Counted from the first letter of the stretch, positions 34,617 to 43,912 are shown. The stretch is 64,000 bases of DNA from Frigoribacterium faeni (GCF_007988805.1 NZ_BJUV01000006.1:62001-126000); one strand, 5' to 3'. The notes: generated by a model not told the origin, from the sequence alone. Program-made: numbers and translations.

Positions 34617-35444
34617 GTGAGCCGCCTCGACGAACGTCCCCTGACGACCGGTCCCGACGGTTCGCCCCTGCCCGAGACCATGTGGCAGGTCGCCCGCCGC
34701 GGTCGCTGGATCGCGATGCTGGTGCTCTCGCTCGTCATCTCGGGCATCTTCGCCTGGCTCGGTCATTGGCAGATCGAGCGCAGCATCGAGAGCGGGCAGG
34801 TCGCGAACCCCGAGACCGAGACGGTCAAGGTGCTCTCCGACGTGGCCGAGCCGCAGAGCCCGTTCTACGACAAGGTCGGCGGGCAGATGGTGACGGTCTC
34901 GGGCGAGTTCGCCCCCGACGACTTCCGCGTCGTGTCCGACCGGGTCAACGACGGCGACGTCGGCTACTGGCTGGTCGGCCGCTTCGTCGACGACGCGAAC
35001 GGAGCCTCCACCGCCGTGGCCCTCGGCTGGTCCGCCGACGAGTCCGCCGCGACCGCCGCGGTCGACGACGTGCCCGTCGGCACCGAGCTGACCCTGACCG
35101 GGCGGTACTCGCCCAGCGAGGCTCCCAGCGACGGCGACTTCGAGAACGGGCGCGAGTCGGTGCTGTCGCTGGCCGCCCTGGTCAACGAGTGGACCGACTT
35201 CGACGGCGACGTCTACGGCGGCTACGTGGTGGCCGCCGACAGCTGGGGGTCGCTCGAGCGGATCTCCTCCCCGGCGCCGAGCGCCGACGTCTCGGTGAAC
35301 TGGCTCAACATCTTCTACGCGATCGAGTGGGTCGTGTTCGCCGGGTTCGCGATCTTCCTCTGGTTCCGCCTCGTGCGCGACGCGTTCGAGCGCGAGATCG
35401 ACGAGGCCGAAGAGGCGCGCGCCGAGGCCGACGCGACCGTCTGA
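34617..35444 (+). CDS. SURF1-family protein
   Basis: The 275-residue protein has the SURF1 layout: a short cytoplasmic start, a first membrane helix (about 30-50, WIAMLVLSLVISGIFAWLGHWQIERS), an external domain (FAPDDFRVVSDRVNDGDVGYWLVGRF), and a second helix near the C-terminus (about 220-245, NIFYAIEWVVFAGFAIFLWFRL). SURF1 proteins help insert haem a into cytochrome c oxidase subunit I. The WLGHWQ-type motif is conserved. The start is leaderless. It is a single gene between the antiporter operon and the DUF3817-guaA pair. Confidence 0.88.
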   Translation: MSRLDERPLTTGPDGSPLPETMWQVARRGRWIAMLVLSLVISGIFAWLGHWQIERSIESGQVANPETETVKVLSDVAEPQSPFYDKVGGQMVTVSGEFAPDDFRVVSDRVNDGDVGYWLVGRFVDDANGASTAVALGWSADESAATAAVDDVPVGTELTLTGRYSPSEAPSDGDFENGRESVLSLAALVNEWTDFDGDVYGGYVVAADSWGSLERISSPAPSADVSVNWLNIFYAIEWVVFAGFAIFLWFRLVRDAFEREIDEAEEARAEADATV

Positions 35445-35495
35445 CCCCCTCGGCCCGCGCCTCCTCGGGGGGCGAATCGGCCGGTCCGCCCCGAG

Positions 35496-35501
35496 TAGAA
35501 T
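35496..35501 (+). promoter_or_regulatory. -10 box for leaderless DUF3817 gene
   Basis: TAGAAT ends 7 bases before the ATG. The dispersed motif CGCGCCTCCTCG lies about 30 bases upstream at 35456. Confidence 0.55.
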
Positions 35502-35508
35502 CGACGCC

Positions 35509-35964
35509 ATGCCTCCCAAGCCCCGGCAACGCGACATCCCGAAGATCCCGGGTGCAGTGAAGTTCTATCGCATCTCGGCGTACATCACCGGCGTCATGCT
35601 CCTGCTGCTCATCTTCGAGATGGTGTTCAAGTACACCCCTCTGCAGCTCGAGATGCAGCTCGGCGGCGAGGGCGGGTTCCTCGTCCCGAAGGACTCCATC
35701 ACCACCGGGTTCAACCTCTCGACGGCCATCCTGATCGCCCACGGCTGGCTCTACGTCGTCTACCTCTTCGCCGACTTCCGCCTGTGGAGCCTGATGCGCT
35801 GGCCGTTCTCGCGGTTCCTCATCATCGCCCTCGGCGGTGTCGTGCCCCTGCTCTCGTTCTTCGTCGAGAGCCACATGACCAAGCTGGCCCTGCGAGAGCA
35901 CGCGGCCCTGGTCGCCGACAAGCCGGATCAGACCGCCCAGAAGCCCCAGGGAGCCCCCGCGTGA
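35509..35964 (+). CDS. DUF3817 membrane protein
   Basis: The 151-residue protein has about three hydrophobic helices ([60 protein letters not shown]) and a hydrophilic tail ending QKPQGAPA. This fits the DUF3817 family of actinobacteria and firmicutes, whose function is unknown. Its TGA overlaps the guaA GTG by four bases, so it is translated together with GMP synthase. That linkage is seen in other actinobacteria. Confidence 0.83.
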   Translation: MPPKPRQRDIPKIPGAVKFYRISAYITGVMLLLLIFEMVFKYTPLQLEMQLGGEGGFLVPKDSITTGFNLSTAILIAHGWLYVVYLFADFRLWSLMRWPFSRFLIIALGGVVPLLSFFVESHMTKLALREHAALVADKPDQTAQKPQGAPA

Positions 35965-37547
35965 CAGAAGCCACCGAGACCGCCCAGAGCCCCGTGCTCG
36001 TCGTCGACTTCGGTGCGCAGTACGCGCAGCTGATCGCCCGACGCGTGCGCGAGGCCAACGTCTACTCCGAGATCGTGCCGCACACGATCACCGCGGCCGA
36101 GATCGCCGCCAAGAACCCCGTCGGCATCGTGCTCAGCGGTGGCCCGTCGAGCGTGTACGAAGAGGGCGCGCCGAGCATCGACCCGGCCATCTTCGAGCTC
36201 GAGGTCCCCGTGCTGGGCATCTGCTACGGCTTCCAGGCCATGGCGAAGGCCCTCGGCGGCGAGGTCGCGCACACCGGCCAGCGCGAGTACGGCGCCACCG
36301 ACGTCACCCTCGTGCCGGGCGAGAGCACGCTGCTGTCGGGCCAGCCGCTCGAGCAGACCACGTGGATGAGCCACGGCGACTCGGTCTCGAAGGCGCCCGA
36401 GGGCTTCGACGTGCTCGCCTCGAGCGCCTCGACCCCGGTCGCGGCCTTCTCGAGCGACGCCCGCAGGCTCTACGGCGTGCAGTGGCACCCCGAGGTCAAG
36501 CACTCGTCGTACGGCCAGGCCGTGCTCGAGAACTTCCTGCACCGCGCCGCCGGCATCCCCGCCGACTGGAACAGCGGCAACGTCATCGCCGAGCAGGTCG
36601 AGCGGATCCGCGCCCAGGTGGGCGACTCCCGTGTCATCTGCGGACTGTCGGGCGGGGTCGACTCCGCCGTGGCCGCCGCGATCGTGCACAAGGCCGTCGG
36701 CGATCAGCTCGTCTGCGTCTTCGTCGACCACGGTCTGCTGCGCGCCGACGAGCGCCGTCAGGTCGAAGAGGACTACGTCGCCTCGACGGGCGTGCGTCTG
36801 GTGACGATCGACGCCGAGCAGCAGTTCCTCGATGCGCTCGCCGGCGTCTCCGACCCCGAGCAGAAGCGCAAGATCATCGGTCGGGAGTTCATCCGCACCT
36901 TCGAGGCCGCCGCCGAGGCGCTGGTGCTCGAGGCAGCCGCCGAGGGCGACTCGGCCGTGAAGTTCCTCGTGCAGGGCACGCTCTACCCCGACGTGGTCGA
37001 GAGCGGCGGAGGCACGGGCACGGCGAACATCAAGAGCCACCACAACGTGGGCGGCCTTCCCGAAGACCTCCAGTTCGAGCTCGTCGAGCCGCTGCGCACC
37101 CTGTTCAAGGACGAGGTGCGGGCGATCGGCCGCGAGCTCGGGCTGCCGGAGGTCATCGTCGGCCGCCAGCCGTTCCCCGGGCCCGGTCTGGGCATCCGCA
37201 TCGTCGGCGAGGTCACGCACGACCGCCTCGAGCTGCTCCGTGCCGCCGACGCGATCGCTCGCGCCGAGCTGACCGCCGCCGGCCTCGACGACGAGATCTG
37301 GCAGTGCCCGGTGGTCCTGCTGGCCGACGTCCGCTCGGTCGGCGTGCAGGGCGACGGTCGCACCTACGGACACCCGATCGTGCTGCGCCCGGTGTCGTCC
37401 GAAGACGCGATGACCGCCGACTGGACCCGCCTGCCGTACGACGTGCTGGCGAAGATCTCGAACCGCATCACCAACGAGGTCGCCGGGGTCAACCGCGTCG
37501 TGCTCGACGTCACGTCGAAGCCGCCGGGGACCATCGAGTGGGAATGA
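35961..37547 (+). CDS. guaA: GMP synthase (glutamine-hydrolysing) GuaA
   Basis: The 528-residue enzyme aminates XMP to GMP. The class I glutaminase domain covers about 1-205, with the nucleophile in [10 protein letters not shown] and the His in [10 protein letters not shown]. The ATP pyrophosphatase loop [13 protein letters not shown] lies near residue 230. The C-terminal dimerisation domain ends [11 protein letters not shown], invariant in GuaA. The GTG start overlaps the DUF3817 stop. It acts directly after GuaB in the pathway. Confidence 0.97.
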   Translation: MTEATETAQSPVLVVDFGAQYAQLIARRVREANVYSEIVPHTITAAEIAAKNPVGIVLSGGPSSVYEEGAPSIDPAIFELEVPVLGICYGFQAMAKALGGEVAHTGQREYGATDVTLVPGESTLLSGQPLEQTTWMSHGDSVSKAPEGFDVLASSASTPVAAFSSDARRLYGVQWHPEVKHSSYGQAVLENFLHRAAGIPADWNSGNVIAEQVERIRAQVGDSRVICGLSGGVDSAVAAAIVHKAVGDQLVCVFVDHGLLRADERRQVEEDYVASTGVRLVTIDAEQQFLDALAGVSDPEQKRKIIGREFIRTFEAAAEALVLEAAAEGDSAVKFLVQGTLYPDVVESGGGTGTANIKSHHNVGGLPEDLQFELVEPLRTLFKDEVRAIGRELGLPEVIVGRQPFPGPGLGIRIVGEVTHDRLELLRAADAIARAELTAAGLDDEIWQCPVVLLADVRSVGVQGDGRTYGHPIVLRPVSSEDAMTADWTRLPYDVLAKISNRITNEVAGVNRVVLDVTSKPPGTIEWE

Positions 37548-37583
37548 CCCACTAGGCCGACGGCCACTGGCCGTCGACCGGTC

Positions 37584-37619
37584 GAAGGCGCCCTCCACGT
37601 TCGCGTGGCGGGCGCCTTC
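37584..37619 (+). terminator. Terminator after guaA
   Basis: GAAGGCGCCC and GGGCGCCTTC, extended by CCACG-TTCG-CGTGG, give a stem of about 15 pairs with a TTCG loop. Confidence 0.88.
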
Positions 37620-37671
37620 CTCGTTCTCGGAGGTGGCTGCGTCGCCGGCCGGGGCGGGTGCCCCATGACGA

Positions 37672-37711
37672 CGACGAGGGCCCCGTTCCGGTCGGAACGG
37701 GGCCCTCGTCG
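37672..37711 (-). terminator. Terminator after Bax inhibitor-1 gene
   Basis: CGACGAGGGCCCCGTTCC pairs perfectly with its complement across a 4-base loop, 16 bases beyond the stop of the minus-strand gene. Confidence 0.88.
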
Positions 37712-37727
37712 TGGGTGTCGCGGGCGA

Positions 37728-38573
37728 CTAGTCGTTGCCTCGCAGGATGGCGAGCATCCGCAGGATCTCGACGTACAGCCACACGACGGTCATGACGATG
37801 CCGAAGGCGGCCGACCAGCCGTAGATGCGGGGTGCGCCGCGCTCGACGCCGGTCTTCACCTGGTCGAAGTCGAGCACCAGCGAGTACGCCGCCATGAGGA
37901 TGACGAAGATGCCCAGGATGAAGCCGAGGGGGATGCCGGCGATCTCGTAGCCGCGCAGGCCCCACGGGTTGCTGTTGGCGCCGAAGGCCATCAGGCCCAG
38001 GTTGAGCAGCGAGAAGACGCCGTAGCCGATCATGCCGATCAGGAAGATCTTGGTGGCGCGCTTGGAGGCACGGACCTTGCCGCTCTTGAAGAGCAGCAGC
38101 GTGACGACGAAGACCGCGACGGTGCCGAGCAGCGCCTGCGTGACGATGCCGTCGTAGGTGCCCTCGAAGATGCGCGAGATGCCGCCGACGAACAGACCCT
38201 GGGCCGCCGAGTAGGCGAGCACGAGGCCGGCCGAGGGCTTCTTCTTGAAGATGTTGACGAGGGCGAGCACGAAGCCGGCGATGGCGCCGACGAAGGCGAG
38301 GGCGGGGACGAACCAGCCGATCGCCGCACCGACCAGGACGACGGCGAAGGCCGCGATCGTCTTGGTGATGGTGTCTTCGTAGGTCATGCGGTCGGTCTGC
38401 GACGGACCGGCGGAGGGCTGCGTGTAGAGGTTCTGCAGCTGCTCGGCGGTCATGCCGTCGTACTCGACGGGGCGCTGGCCAGCAGCGGCGCCGGCCTGCT
38501 GCTGCCGGATCACGGCAGCGCCCTTCTCTGAGAAGGCCGGCGACTGACTGAAGCCGGGATTCGAGAATGCCAT
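37728..38573 (-). CDS. Bax inhibitor-1/YccA family membrane protein
   Basis: The 281-residue protein has a soluble N-terminal region of about 75 residues (Gln/Ala-rich, MAFSNPGFSQSPAF) and seven hydrophobic helices. It carries BI-1/YccA features such as FIGAIAGFVLALVNIFKKKPSAGLVLAYSAAQGLFVGGIS and the late YGWSAAFGIVMTVVWLYVEILRMLAIL. These proteins are small pH-sensitive membrane channels or protease modulators; no function is firm here. The start was taken at the ATG preceded by AAGGATC; the reading frame stays open far upstream but with no coding character. Confidence 0.87.
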   Translation of the reverse strand: MAFSNPGFSQSPAFSEKGAAVIRQQQAGAAAGQRPVEYDGMTAEQLQNLYTQPSAGPSQTDRMTYEDTITKTIAAFAVVLVGAAIGWFVPALAFVGAIAGFVLALVNIFKKKPSAGLVLAYSAAQGLFVGGISRIFEGTYDGIVTQALLGTVAVFVVTLLLFKSGKVRASKRATKIFLIGMIGYGVFSLLNLGLMAFGANSNPWGLRGYEIAGIPLGFILGIFVILMAAYSLVLDFDQVKTGVERGAPRIYGWSAAFGIVMTVVWLYVEILRMLAILRGND

Positions 38574-38807
38574 CAGGATCCTTGTCTTGGTGATCGTGTC
38601 GGTCGCCGAGGGACTCGTCGGCCGTTCATCAACCGTAACGGCTGGTCTGTCTCGAATGGCTGGGGATTCGCCTGATGAGAGCCGTATTCGCGGCGGGCGA
38701 ACGTGCAGTGCGTGCAGGGTTGCGGCGGGGGTGCGGGGTGCGCCGCGCCTCCTCGGGGAGGGGGCCCGCGCCTCCTCGACGCCCACCCGCCGCCGGGGCG
38801 CGCCCGT

Positions 38808-38813
38808 TAGCGT
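38808..38813 (+). promoter_or_regulatory. -10 box for leaderless GDPD gene
   Basis: TAGCGT ends 6 bases before the GTG start. Two copies of the dispersed motif (38744 and 38767) lie just upstream in the otherwise featureless 246-base gap after the Bax inhibitor-1 gene. Confidence 0.5.
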
Positions 38814-38819
38814 GGTCGG

Positions 38820-39830
38820 GTGACCACGGCACCCCTCGTCATCGCCCATCGCGGAGCCAGCGGCTATCGCCCCGAGCACTCCGAGGCGGCCTACCGGCTG
38901 GCCGTCGAGCTCGGGGCCGACGCCATCGAGCCCGACATCGTCGCCAGCCGCGACGGCGTGCTCGTGCTGCGCCACGAGAACGAGATCTCGGGCACGACCG
39001 ACGTCGCGACCCGCCCCGAGTTCGCCGATCGCCGGACCACCAAGCGCATCGAGGGGGCCGACGTCGAGGGCTGGTTCACCGAGGACCTGACCTGGGCCGA
39101 GCTCGCGACGCTGACCGTGCGCGAGCGCCTGCCCGAGCTGCGGCCGCTCAGCGCGAGCCACGACGGCGAGGGGCGGATGCTGCGGCTGTCCGACCTGCTG
39201 CGTCTGCTCGACGACGCCGGGCGACGGGTGGGGCTCGTCGCCGAGATCAAGCACGCGACGTACTTCGACTCGATCGGCCTGCCCCTCGACCAGTTCGTGG
39301 CCGACGAGCTGCGGTCGGCCGGCTGGATCGACGACGAACGGCTGACGATCGAGAGCTTCGAGCAGACGGTGCTCGACCGGGTGCGCGATCGAGGCGTCGG
39401 CGGCCGTTCGGTCTACCTGCTCGAGAAGCGCGGGGCGGCGGCCGATCTCGTGGCCCGGTTCGGCTCGGCGGCCCCGACGTACACGTCGCAGCTCGAGGAG
39501 TCGTCGTTGGCGGCGCTCGCGGCGGCGGGTCGACACGGCATCAGCCTCGACAAGTCGACCCTGGTCGGCCCCGACGGGACGACGGAGGCGCGGGTCGTCG
39601 ACGCCGCGCACGCCGCGGGCCTCGAGGTCTTCACCTGGACCCTGCGGGCCGAGAACGCGTTCCTCGCCCGGGCGCACCGCGGACCGGGCGGGCGGGAGGC
39701 GCGGGGCGACTTCGCGACGGAGTTCCGGTCGCTGATGGAACTCGGCGTCGACGGCGTCTTCGCCGACCAGCCGGAGCTCGCGATCGCCGTCCGCGATGCC
39801 CTCCGACCGGGTGTCGGTGGCCGCGTTTAG
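38820..39830 (+). CDS. Glycerophosphodiester phosphodiesterase
   Basis: The 336-residue enzyme hydrolyses glycerophosphodiesters to glycerol-3-phosphate and an alcohol. The active-site motifs are present: VIAHRGASGYRPEHSE, AIEPDIVASRDGVLVLRHENE and LVAEIKH. The missing signal peptide indicates a cytoplasmic enzyme. A small insertion near residue 295 (RGPGGREARGD) contains the dispersed motif. The start is leaderless. It is followed 12 bases later by the helicase gene. Confidence 0.92.
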   Translation: MTTAPLVIAHRGASGYRPEHSEAAYRLAVELGADAIEPDIVASRDGVLVLRHENEISGTTDVATRPEFADRRTTKRIEGADVEGWFTEDLTWAELATLTVRERLPELRPLSASHDGEGRMLRLSDLLRLLDDAGRRVGLVAEIKHATYFDSIGLPLDQFVADELRSAGWIDDERLTIESFEQTVLDRVRDRGVGGRSVYLLEKRGAAADLVARFGSAAPTYTSQLEESSLAALAAAGRHGISLDKSTLVGPDGTTEARVVDAAHAAGLEVFTWTLRAENAFLARAHRGPGGREARGDFATEFRSLMELGVDGVFADQPELAIAVRDALRPGVGGRV

Positions 39831-39833
39831 ACT
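39828..39833 (+). promoter_or_regulatory. Putative -10 box, pcrA
   Basis: TAGACT overlaps the end of the preceding gene (its TAG is the stop codon) and lies 9 bases before the pcrA ATG. Confidence 0.45.
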
Positions 39834-39842
39834 GACCCCGAC

Positions 39843-42281
39843 ATGACGATCGTGCTCGACCCCTCCGACCCCACCGGCGCGTCCGGCGACCCCTTGACCG
39901 CCGGGCTGAACCCCCAGCAGAAAGAGGCGGTCGAGTACCGCGGGCAGTCCCTGCTGATCGTGGCCGGCGCCGGCTCGGGCAAGACGAGCGTGCTGACCCG
40001 CCGCATCGCCGGGCTGATCGCGTCGCGCGAGGCCTGGCCGAGCCAGATCCTCGCCATCACGTTCACCAACAAGGCCGCCGCCGAGATGCGCGAGCGCGTC
40101 GCCCACCTCGTGGGTCAGGCCGGTGAGGGCATGTGGATCTCCACCTTCCACTCGGCGTGCGTGCGGATCCTCCGGCGCGAGGCCGAGCAGTTCGGGTTCA
40201 CCAAGTCGTTCACCATCTACGACTCGGCCGACTCGCGCGCCCTGCTCAAGCGGATCCTCAAGCAGCTCGACGCCGACACCCTCGGATTCACCGTCAGCCA
40301 GGCATCCGGCAAGATCTCCAAGCTGAAGAACGAGCTGACCGACGTCGAGACCTACTCGCGCCAGGTCAACGCGGGCGACCCTCAGGACGTGATGTTCCTC
40401 GAGATCTTCCGTCAGTACACCCGAGAGCTCCAGCGCGCCAACGCCTTCGACTTCGACGACCTCATCGCGCAGACGGTCTTCCTGTTCCGCGCGTTCCCGC
40501 ACGTGGCGGCCACGTACCAGCGTCGGTTCCGGCACATCCTCGTCGACGAGTACCAGGACACCAACCACGCCCAGTACGCCCTCATCCGCGAGCTGACCCG
40601 ACCGGTCGACCCCGAGCTCGTCGACGAGCTCGAGCGCGGCGGGCAGTTCGTGCAGACGATGCGCGACGGCAGCGGGCGCATCCCCGGGGCGTCGCTCACG
40701 GTGGTCGGCGACTCCGACCAGTCGATCTACGCGTTCCGCGGGGCGGACATCCGCAACATCGTCGAGTTCGAGCGCGACTTCCCGAACTCGAAGGTGATCC
40801 TGCTCGAGCAGAACTACCGGTCGACCCAGAACATCCTCGACGCCGCCAACGCGGTCATCTCCAACAACTTCGACCGTCAGGCGAAGAACCTCTTCACGAC
40901 CGTCGGGGCGGGCGAGAAGATCGTCGGGTTCACCGGCTACACCGGGCACGACGAGGCCCAGTTCGTCGCCGACGAGATCGCGTCGCTGCACGAGGCGGGC
41001 ACGGCCTACAAAGACGTCGCCGTGTTCTACCGCACCAACTCGCAGACGCGCGCGCTCGAGGAGATCTTCATCCGCTCGGCCATCCCGTACCGCGTGCTGG
41101 GCGGCACCAAGTTCTACGAGCGGGCCGAGATCAAGGACGCCATGGCGTACCTCATCTCGGTGGCCAACCCGGCCGACCCGATGGCGCTGCGCCGCATCAT
41201 GAACGTGCCGAAGCGCGGCATCGGACCGGCGACCGAGACGGCCCTGCAGCGCTGGGCCGACACCAACGCCCCCGATGCGCCGACCCCGCTGCGCGACGCC
41301 ATGCGCAACGCCGACCAGCTGGGTCTCGGCCCCAAGGTGACGGGTGCGATCCGGGGCCTCGCCACGCTCCTCGACGAGGTCCAGGCGACGGCGGCGACCG
41401 CGCCCGTGCACGAGATCCTGACCGCGCTGATCGAGGGCAGCGGTCTGGTGGAGGTGCTGCGCGCCTCCCGCGATCCGCAAGACGAGGCGCGCGCCGAGAA
41501 CATCGACGAGCTCGTGGCCGTCACGAAGGAGTTCCAGAAGAACAACCCCGACGGCACGCTGCTCGACTTCCTCACCGAGGTCACCCTGGTGGCCGCCGCC
41601 GACGACCTCGACGACACGAGCGGCACGGTCTCGCTGATGACCCTGCACACGGCGAAGGGCCTCGAGTACGAGGCGGTGTTCCTCACCGGCGTCGAAGAGG
41701 ACCTCCTGCCGCACCGCATGTCGGCGAGCGAGCCGGGCGGACCGGCCGAAGAGCGGCGCCTGTTCTACGTCGGCATCACGCGGGCCCGTCAGAAGCTGTT
41801 CCTCTCCCTCGCCATGACGCGGGCCCAGTTCGGCGAGGTCAACGTGGCGATGCCGTCGCGCTATCTGCAAGAGATCCCCGTCGAGCTCATCGAGTGGAAG
41901 CAATCGCCCGGCATGGCGAACAGCCGCGGCGGCACGCAGCCGCGTGCGCTCAACGCGCGACGCGACGGCGCCGGCGGCGTGGGCGGCTTCGGAGGCACGC
42001 CCCGCGCCTCCGGGGGTTACGGCGGCGGCAGCTACGACCGGGCGACGGCTGCGGCGAAGACGCGACCGAAGACCGAGTGGGCGAATCGCGTCACCGGCAC
42101 CGTCCGCGACAACGGCGACCTGGAGCTCGAGGCCGGCGACCGCATCTCGCACGTCGACTTCGGCGAGGGGCGCGTGATGGCCGTCACCGGCCAGGGCGCC
42201 CGCCGCATCGCCGAGGTCTCGTTCGACTCGGCCGGCCGCAAGAAGCTGCTGATCAAGGTCGCGCCGATCGAGAAGATCTAG
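39843..42281 (+). CDS. pcrA: ATP-dependent DNA helicase PcrA/UvrD
   Basis: The 812-residue superfamily 1A helicase unwinds DNA 3'-5' in repair and replication restart. Walker A is VAGAGSGKTS near residue 42; the Walker B/DEXQ box is ILVDEYQDTN near 237, followed by GDSDQSIYAFRGA; later motifs include LLEQNYRST, VSLMTLHTAKGLEYEAVFL and RRLFYVGITRARQ. The C-terminal Tudor-like module (DRISHVDFGEGRVMAVTG) binds RNA polymerase in PcrA proteins. A Gly/Arg-rich linker at about 700-740 precedes it. Confidence 0.95.
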   Translation: MTIVLDPSDPTGASGDPLTAGLNPQQKEAVEYRGQSLLIVAGAGSGKTSVLTRRIAGLIASREAWPSQILAITFTNKAAAEMRERVAHLVGQAGEGMWISTFHSACVRILRREAEQFGFTKSFTIYDSADSRALLKRILKQLDADTLGFTVSQASGKISKLKNELTDVETYSRQVNAGDPQDVMFLEIFRQYTRELQRANAFDFDDLIAQTVFLFRAFPHVAATYQRRFRHILVDEYQDTNHAQYALIRELTRPVDPELVDELERGGQFVQTMRDGSGRIPGASLTVVGDSDQSIYAFRGADIRNIVEFERDFPNSKVILLEQNYRSTQNILDAANAVISNNFDRQAKNLFTTVGAGEKIVGFTGYTGHDEAQFVADEIASLHEAGTAYKDVAVFYRTNSQTRALEEIFIRSAIPYRVLGGTKFYERAEIKDAMAYLISVANPADPMALRRIMNVPKRGIGPATETALQRWADTNAPDAPTPLRDAMRNADQLGLGPKVTGAIRGLATLLDEVQATAATAPVHEILTALIEGSGLVEVLRASRDPQDEARAENIDELVAVTKEFQKNNPDGTLLDFLTEVTLVAAADDLDDTSGTVSLMTLHTAKGLEYEAVFLTGVEEDLLPHRMSASEPGGPAEERRLFYVGITRARQKLFLSLAMTRAQFGEVNVAMPSRYLQEIPVELIEWKQSPGMANSRGGTQPRALNARRDGAGGVGGFGGTPRASGGYGGGSYDRATAAAKTRPKTEWANRVTGTVRDNGDLELEAGDRISHVDFGEGRVMAVTGQGARRIAEVSFDSAGRKKLLIKVAPIEKI

Positions 42282-42295
42282 CGCGACGGACGCGA

Positions 42296-42316
42296 CGGAC
42301 GCGAGGGATGCGTCCG
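42296..42316. terminator. Weak hairpin after pcrA
   Basis: CGGACGC and GCGTCCG form a 7-base stem with a 7-base loop, just after pcrA and before the convergent FHA gene. It is preceded by two copies of GCGACGGAC. Confidence 0.4.
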
Positions 42317-42401
42317 CGCGGGCTGCCGGGCCAGGCACCGTGGCTCGCCGTGGTGCGATCGTGCCGTCCGGTGTTCGCGTGGTGGGCGATCGTCGGTGAT
42401 G

Positions 42402-43157
42402 TCACGGATCGGCTGGGGCTCCTGGAGGGCGTCGGACGACCCTGATGCGGTGATCGCCGAGGACGAGGGCATCGCGGCTGACGATCCGCACCGGCTCGTG
42501 AGGTGTCAGCGCTCGTGCGGGGCCGCCGGCCGACTCGAGCACGGTGCCGTTGCCCGAGTCGAGATCATCGGCCCACACGGATCCGTCGGCTCGTGCGGCG
42601 ACCCTCACGTGCCGACGTGACAGCGACCGGGTCGGATCGCTGATCGTCACGAGCGAATCGCCGTCGGGCGGCACGGTGGCCTCCGGCGCCGAGGAGGCGC
42701 GGGGTGGTCCCGACGATCGTCTCCCGATCACGATCGGTCTCCTTCCGACGGGGACGCGTCTGCCGTCGGGCAGCTCCAGATCGAGGTGCCGTGGACGCAG
42801 CAGCGTCGTGTCGAGGTCGTCGGCGAGAGGGGCGGTGGCGGCCGTCGGCGCCGGAGGTGGAGGTGGTGGTGGGGGTGGCGGGGGCGCGGCCGGGAGTGGG
42901 GGTGGCGCGGATGCGTCCGGGAGTGGGGGAGGCAGCGCGGGCAGAGGGGGCTGCGGGGCCGGCGGGAGCGCGGGTGCGGGCTCGTGGCATGCGGCGGGAG
43001 GCGGTGGGGCCGTGACCGGGGGGAGCGGCTCGGCGGGGAACCGGACCACCCTCGAGAGCCGGCCCTCCTCGCGCAGTCGCAGGATGGTGTCGGGGGTGAT
43101 GGGTCGAGCGGGATCGGGAGGCGATCCGTGCCTCCTCGACGCCTTCCTCCGCGGCAT
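42402..43157 (-). CDS. Proline-rich FHA-domain protein
   Basis: The 251-residue protein has a basic start (MPRRKASRRHG), a short helix-like segment (TPDTILRLREEGRLSRVV), a Pro/Ala-rich linker with an eleven-Pro run, and a C-terminal FHA domain. The FHA core is visible as VIGRRSS, SLSRRHVRV and DLDSGNGTVL (about 155-245), the Arg/Ser/Asn pocket that reads phosphothreonine. The ATG was preferred over one at 43208, which lies inside the divergent promoter region. It is divergent from the WXG100 gene and probably belongs to the type VII-like locus, as FHA proteins often do. Confidence 0.82.
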   Translation of the reverse strand: MPRRKASRRHGSPPDPARPITPDTILRLREEGRLSRVVRFPAEPLPPVTAPPPPAACHEPAPALPPAPQPPLPALPPPLPDASAPPPLPAAPPPPPPPPPPPAPTAATAPLADDLDTTLLRPRHLDLELPDGRRVPVGRRPIVIGRRSSGPPRASSAPEATVPPDGDSLVTISDPTRSLSRRHVRVAARADGSVWADDLDSGNGTVLESAGGPARALTPHEPVRIVSRDALVLGDHRIRVVRRPPGAPADP

Positions 43158-43198
43158 GACAGCCCCTCTCTGTGGAAAACAAAACGGTCTACTGACCC

Positions 43199-43209
43199 TA
43201 TGTGACATA
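43199..43209. promoter_or_regulatory. Candidate operator TATGTGACATA
   Basis: A perfect 5-1-5 palindrome in an AT-rich island (about 43172-43215) between the divergent FHA and WXG100 genes. It could be the control site for both halves of the locus. No matching regulator gene is adjacent. Confidence 0.4.
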
Positions 43210-43259
43210 TTGGGTCCTGGCCACCCGCTCGGGGCGGCCCTGACCGAGAGAGATCACCC

Positions 43260-43553
43260 ATGGCAAACGTCACCGTCACCTACGACGACCTCCGCACCCA
43301 GTCGACCCAGTTGCGTAACGGCCAGCGCGCCATCGAAGACCAGCTGGGTCAGCTGAAGGCGCAGATCGCGAACCTCGTCTCGTCGGGCTACGTCACCGAC
43401 AAGTCGTCCAAGGCCTTCGAGTCGACCTACACCGACTTCACGACCGGTGCGACGACGACCATCGCCGCTCTCGAGGGGCTCGCCGGGTTCCTCGAGAGCG
43501 CGGCGAACGCCCTCGAGAGCACCGACGCGCAGCTCGCCAGCAGCCTCGGCTGA
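43260..43553 (+). CDS. WXG100-family secretion substrate
   Basis: The 97-residue, two-helix protein has the size and hairpin pattern of ESAT-6/WXG100 proteins (MANVTVTYDDLRTQSTQLRNG ... LEGLAGFLESAANALES). The central W-x-G turn is replaced by SSGYVTD, a variant also known in actinobacterial members. Such proteins are secreted as dimers by the EccC/EssC ATPase, here encoded 3.5 kb downstream. The ATG follows GAGAGAG. A stem-loop follows the stop codon. Confidence 0.85.
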   Translation: MANVTVTYDDLRTQSTQLRNGQRAIEDQLGQLKAQIANLVSSGYVTDKSSKAFESTYTDFTTGATTTIAALEGLAGFLESAANALESTDAQLASSLG

Positions 43554-43566
43554 CCCACCCACCACC

Positions 43567-43599
43567 GGTGGCCGTTCCGTCGTCGACGGGACGGCCACC
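43567..43599 (+). terminator. Stem-loop inside the type VII-like operon
   Basis: GGTGGCCGTTCCGTCG pairs with CGACGGGACGGCCACC (one G-T pair). It lies between the WXG100 gene and the next gene, whose ribosome-binding site begins about 7 bases after. It may reduce expression of the downstream genes relative to the secreted substrate, or protect its mRNA end. Confidence 0.6.
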
Positions 43600-43617
43600 C
43601 TGACGAGAGGAGGCCGC

Positions 43618-43911
43618 ATGGCGCGGTCGAGCCTGACCGTTCGCGGCAGCACGCTCGAGGCGTTGTTCTCGAGTCTCAACAGCATCCGACGCGAGTTCGA
43701 GTCCGCGGACGGCTCCGCCGCCGACGCGGCTGATGCTTGCGGGCATGAGGCGCTCGCTCAGAGGGTGAGGTCGTTCGCGACCGAATGGAACGACGTGCGA
43801 CGTGGTCTGGCCGAGTCTCTTGGCGACCTCGGGCGCTCGGCCGGCGCGGTGGCCGACGGCTTCTCCGACGTCGAGAAGCGACTGGCCGGCCAGCTGTCGG
43901 AGAGGGGCTGA
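43618..43911 (+). CDS. WXG100-like helical protein
   Basis: The 97-residue protein has the same length as its neighbour and a predicted helix-turn-helix. A Trp stands near the middle (FATEWNDVRRGL) where WXG100 proteins have their turn. It is probably the partner of the WXG100 protein or of the larger protein encoded next. The ATG follows GAGAGGAGG. Only one base separates its TGA from the next ATG. Sequence similarity to named families is not clear by eye. Confidence 0.65.
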   Translation: MARSSLTVRGSTLEALFSSLNSIRREFESADGSAADAADACGHEALAQRVRSFATEWNDVRRGLAESLGDLGRSAGAVADGFSDVEKRLAGQLSERG

Positions 43912-43912
43912 G

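Noticed and set aside
37728-42338. A 1536-codon open frame on the minus strand
   Set aside because: Only the last 281 codons are the real Bax inhibitor-1 gene; the rest is antisense to the GDPD and helicase genes and is Arg/Val/Gly-rich as expected of a high-GC shadow frame.
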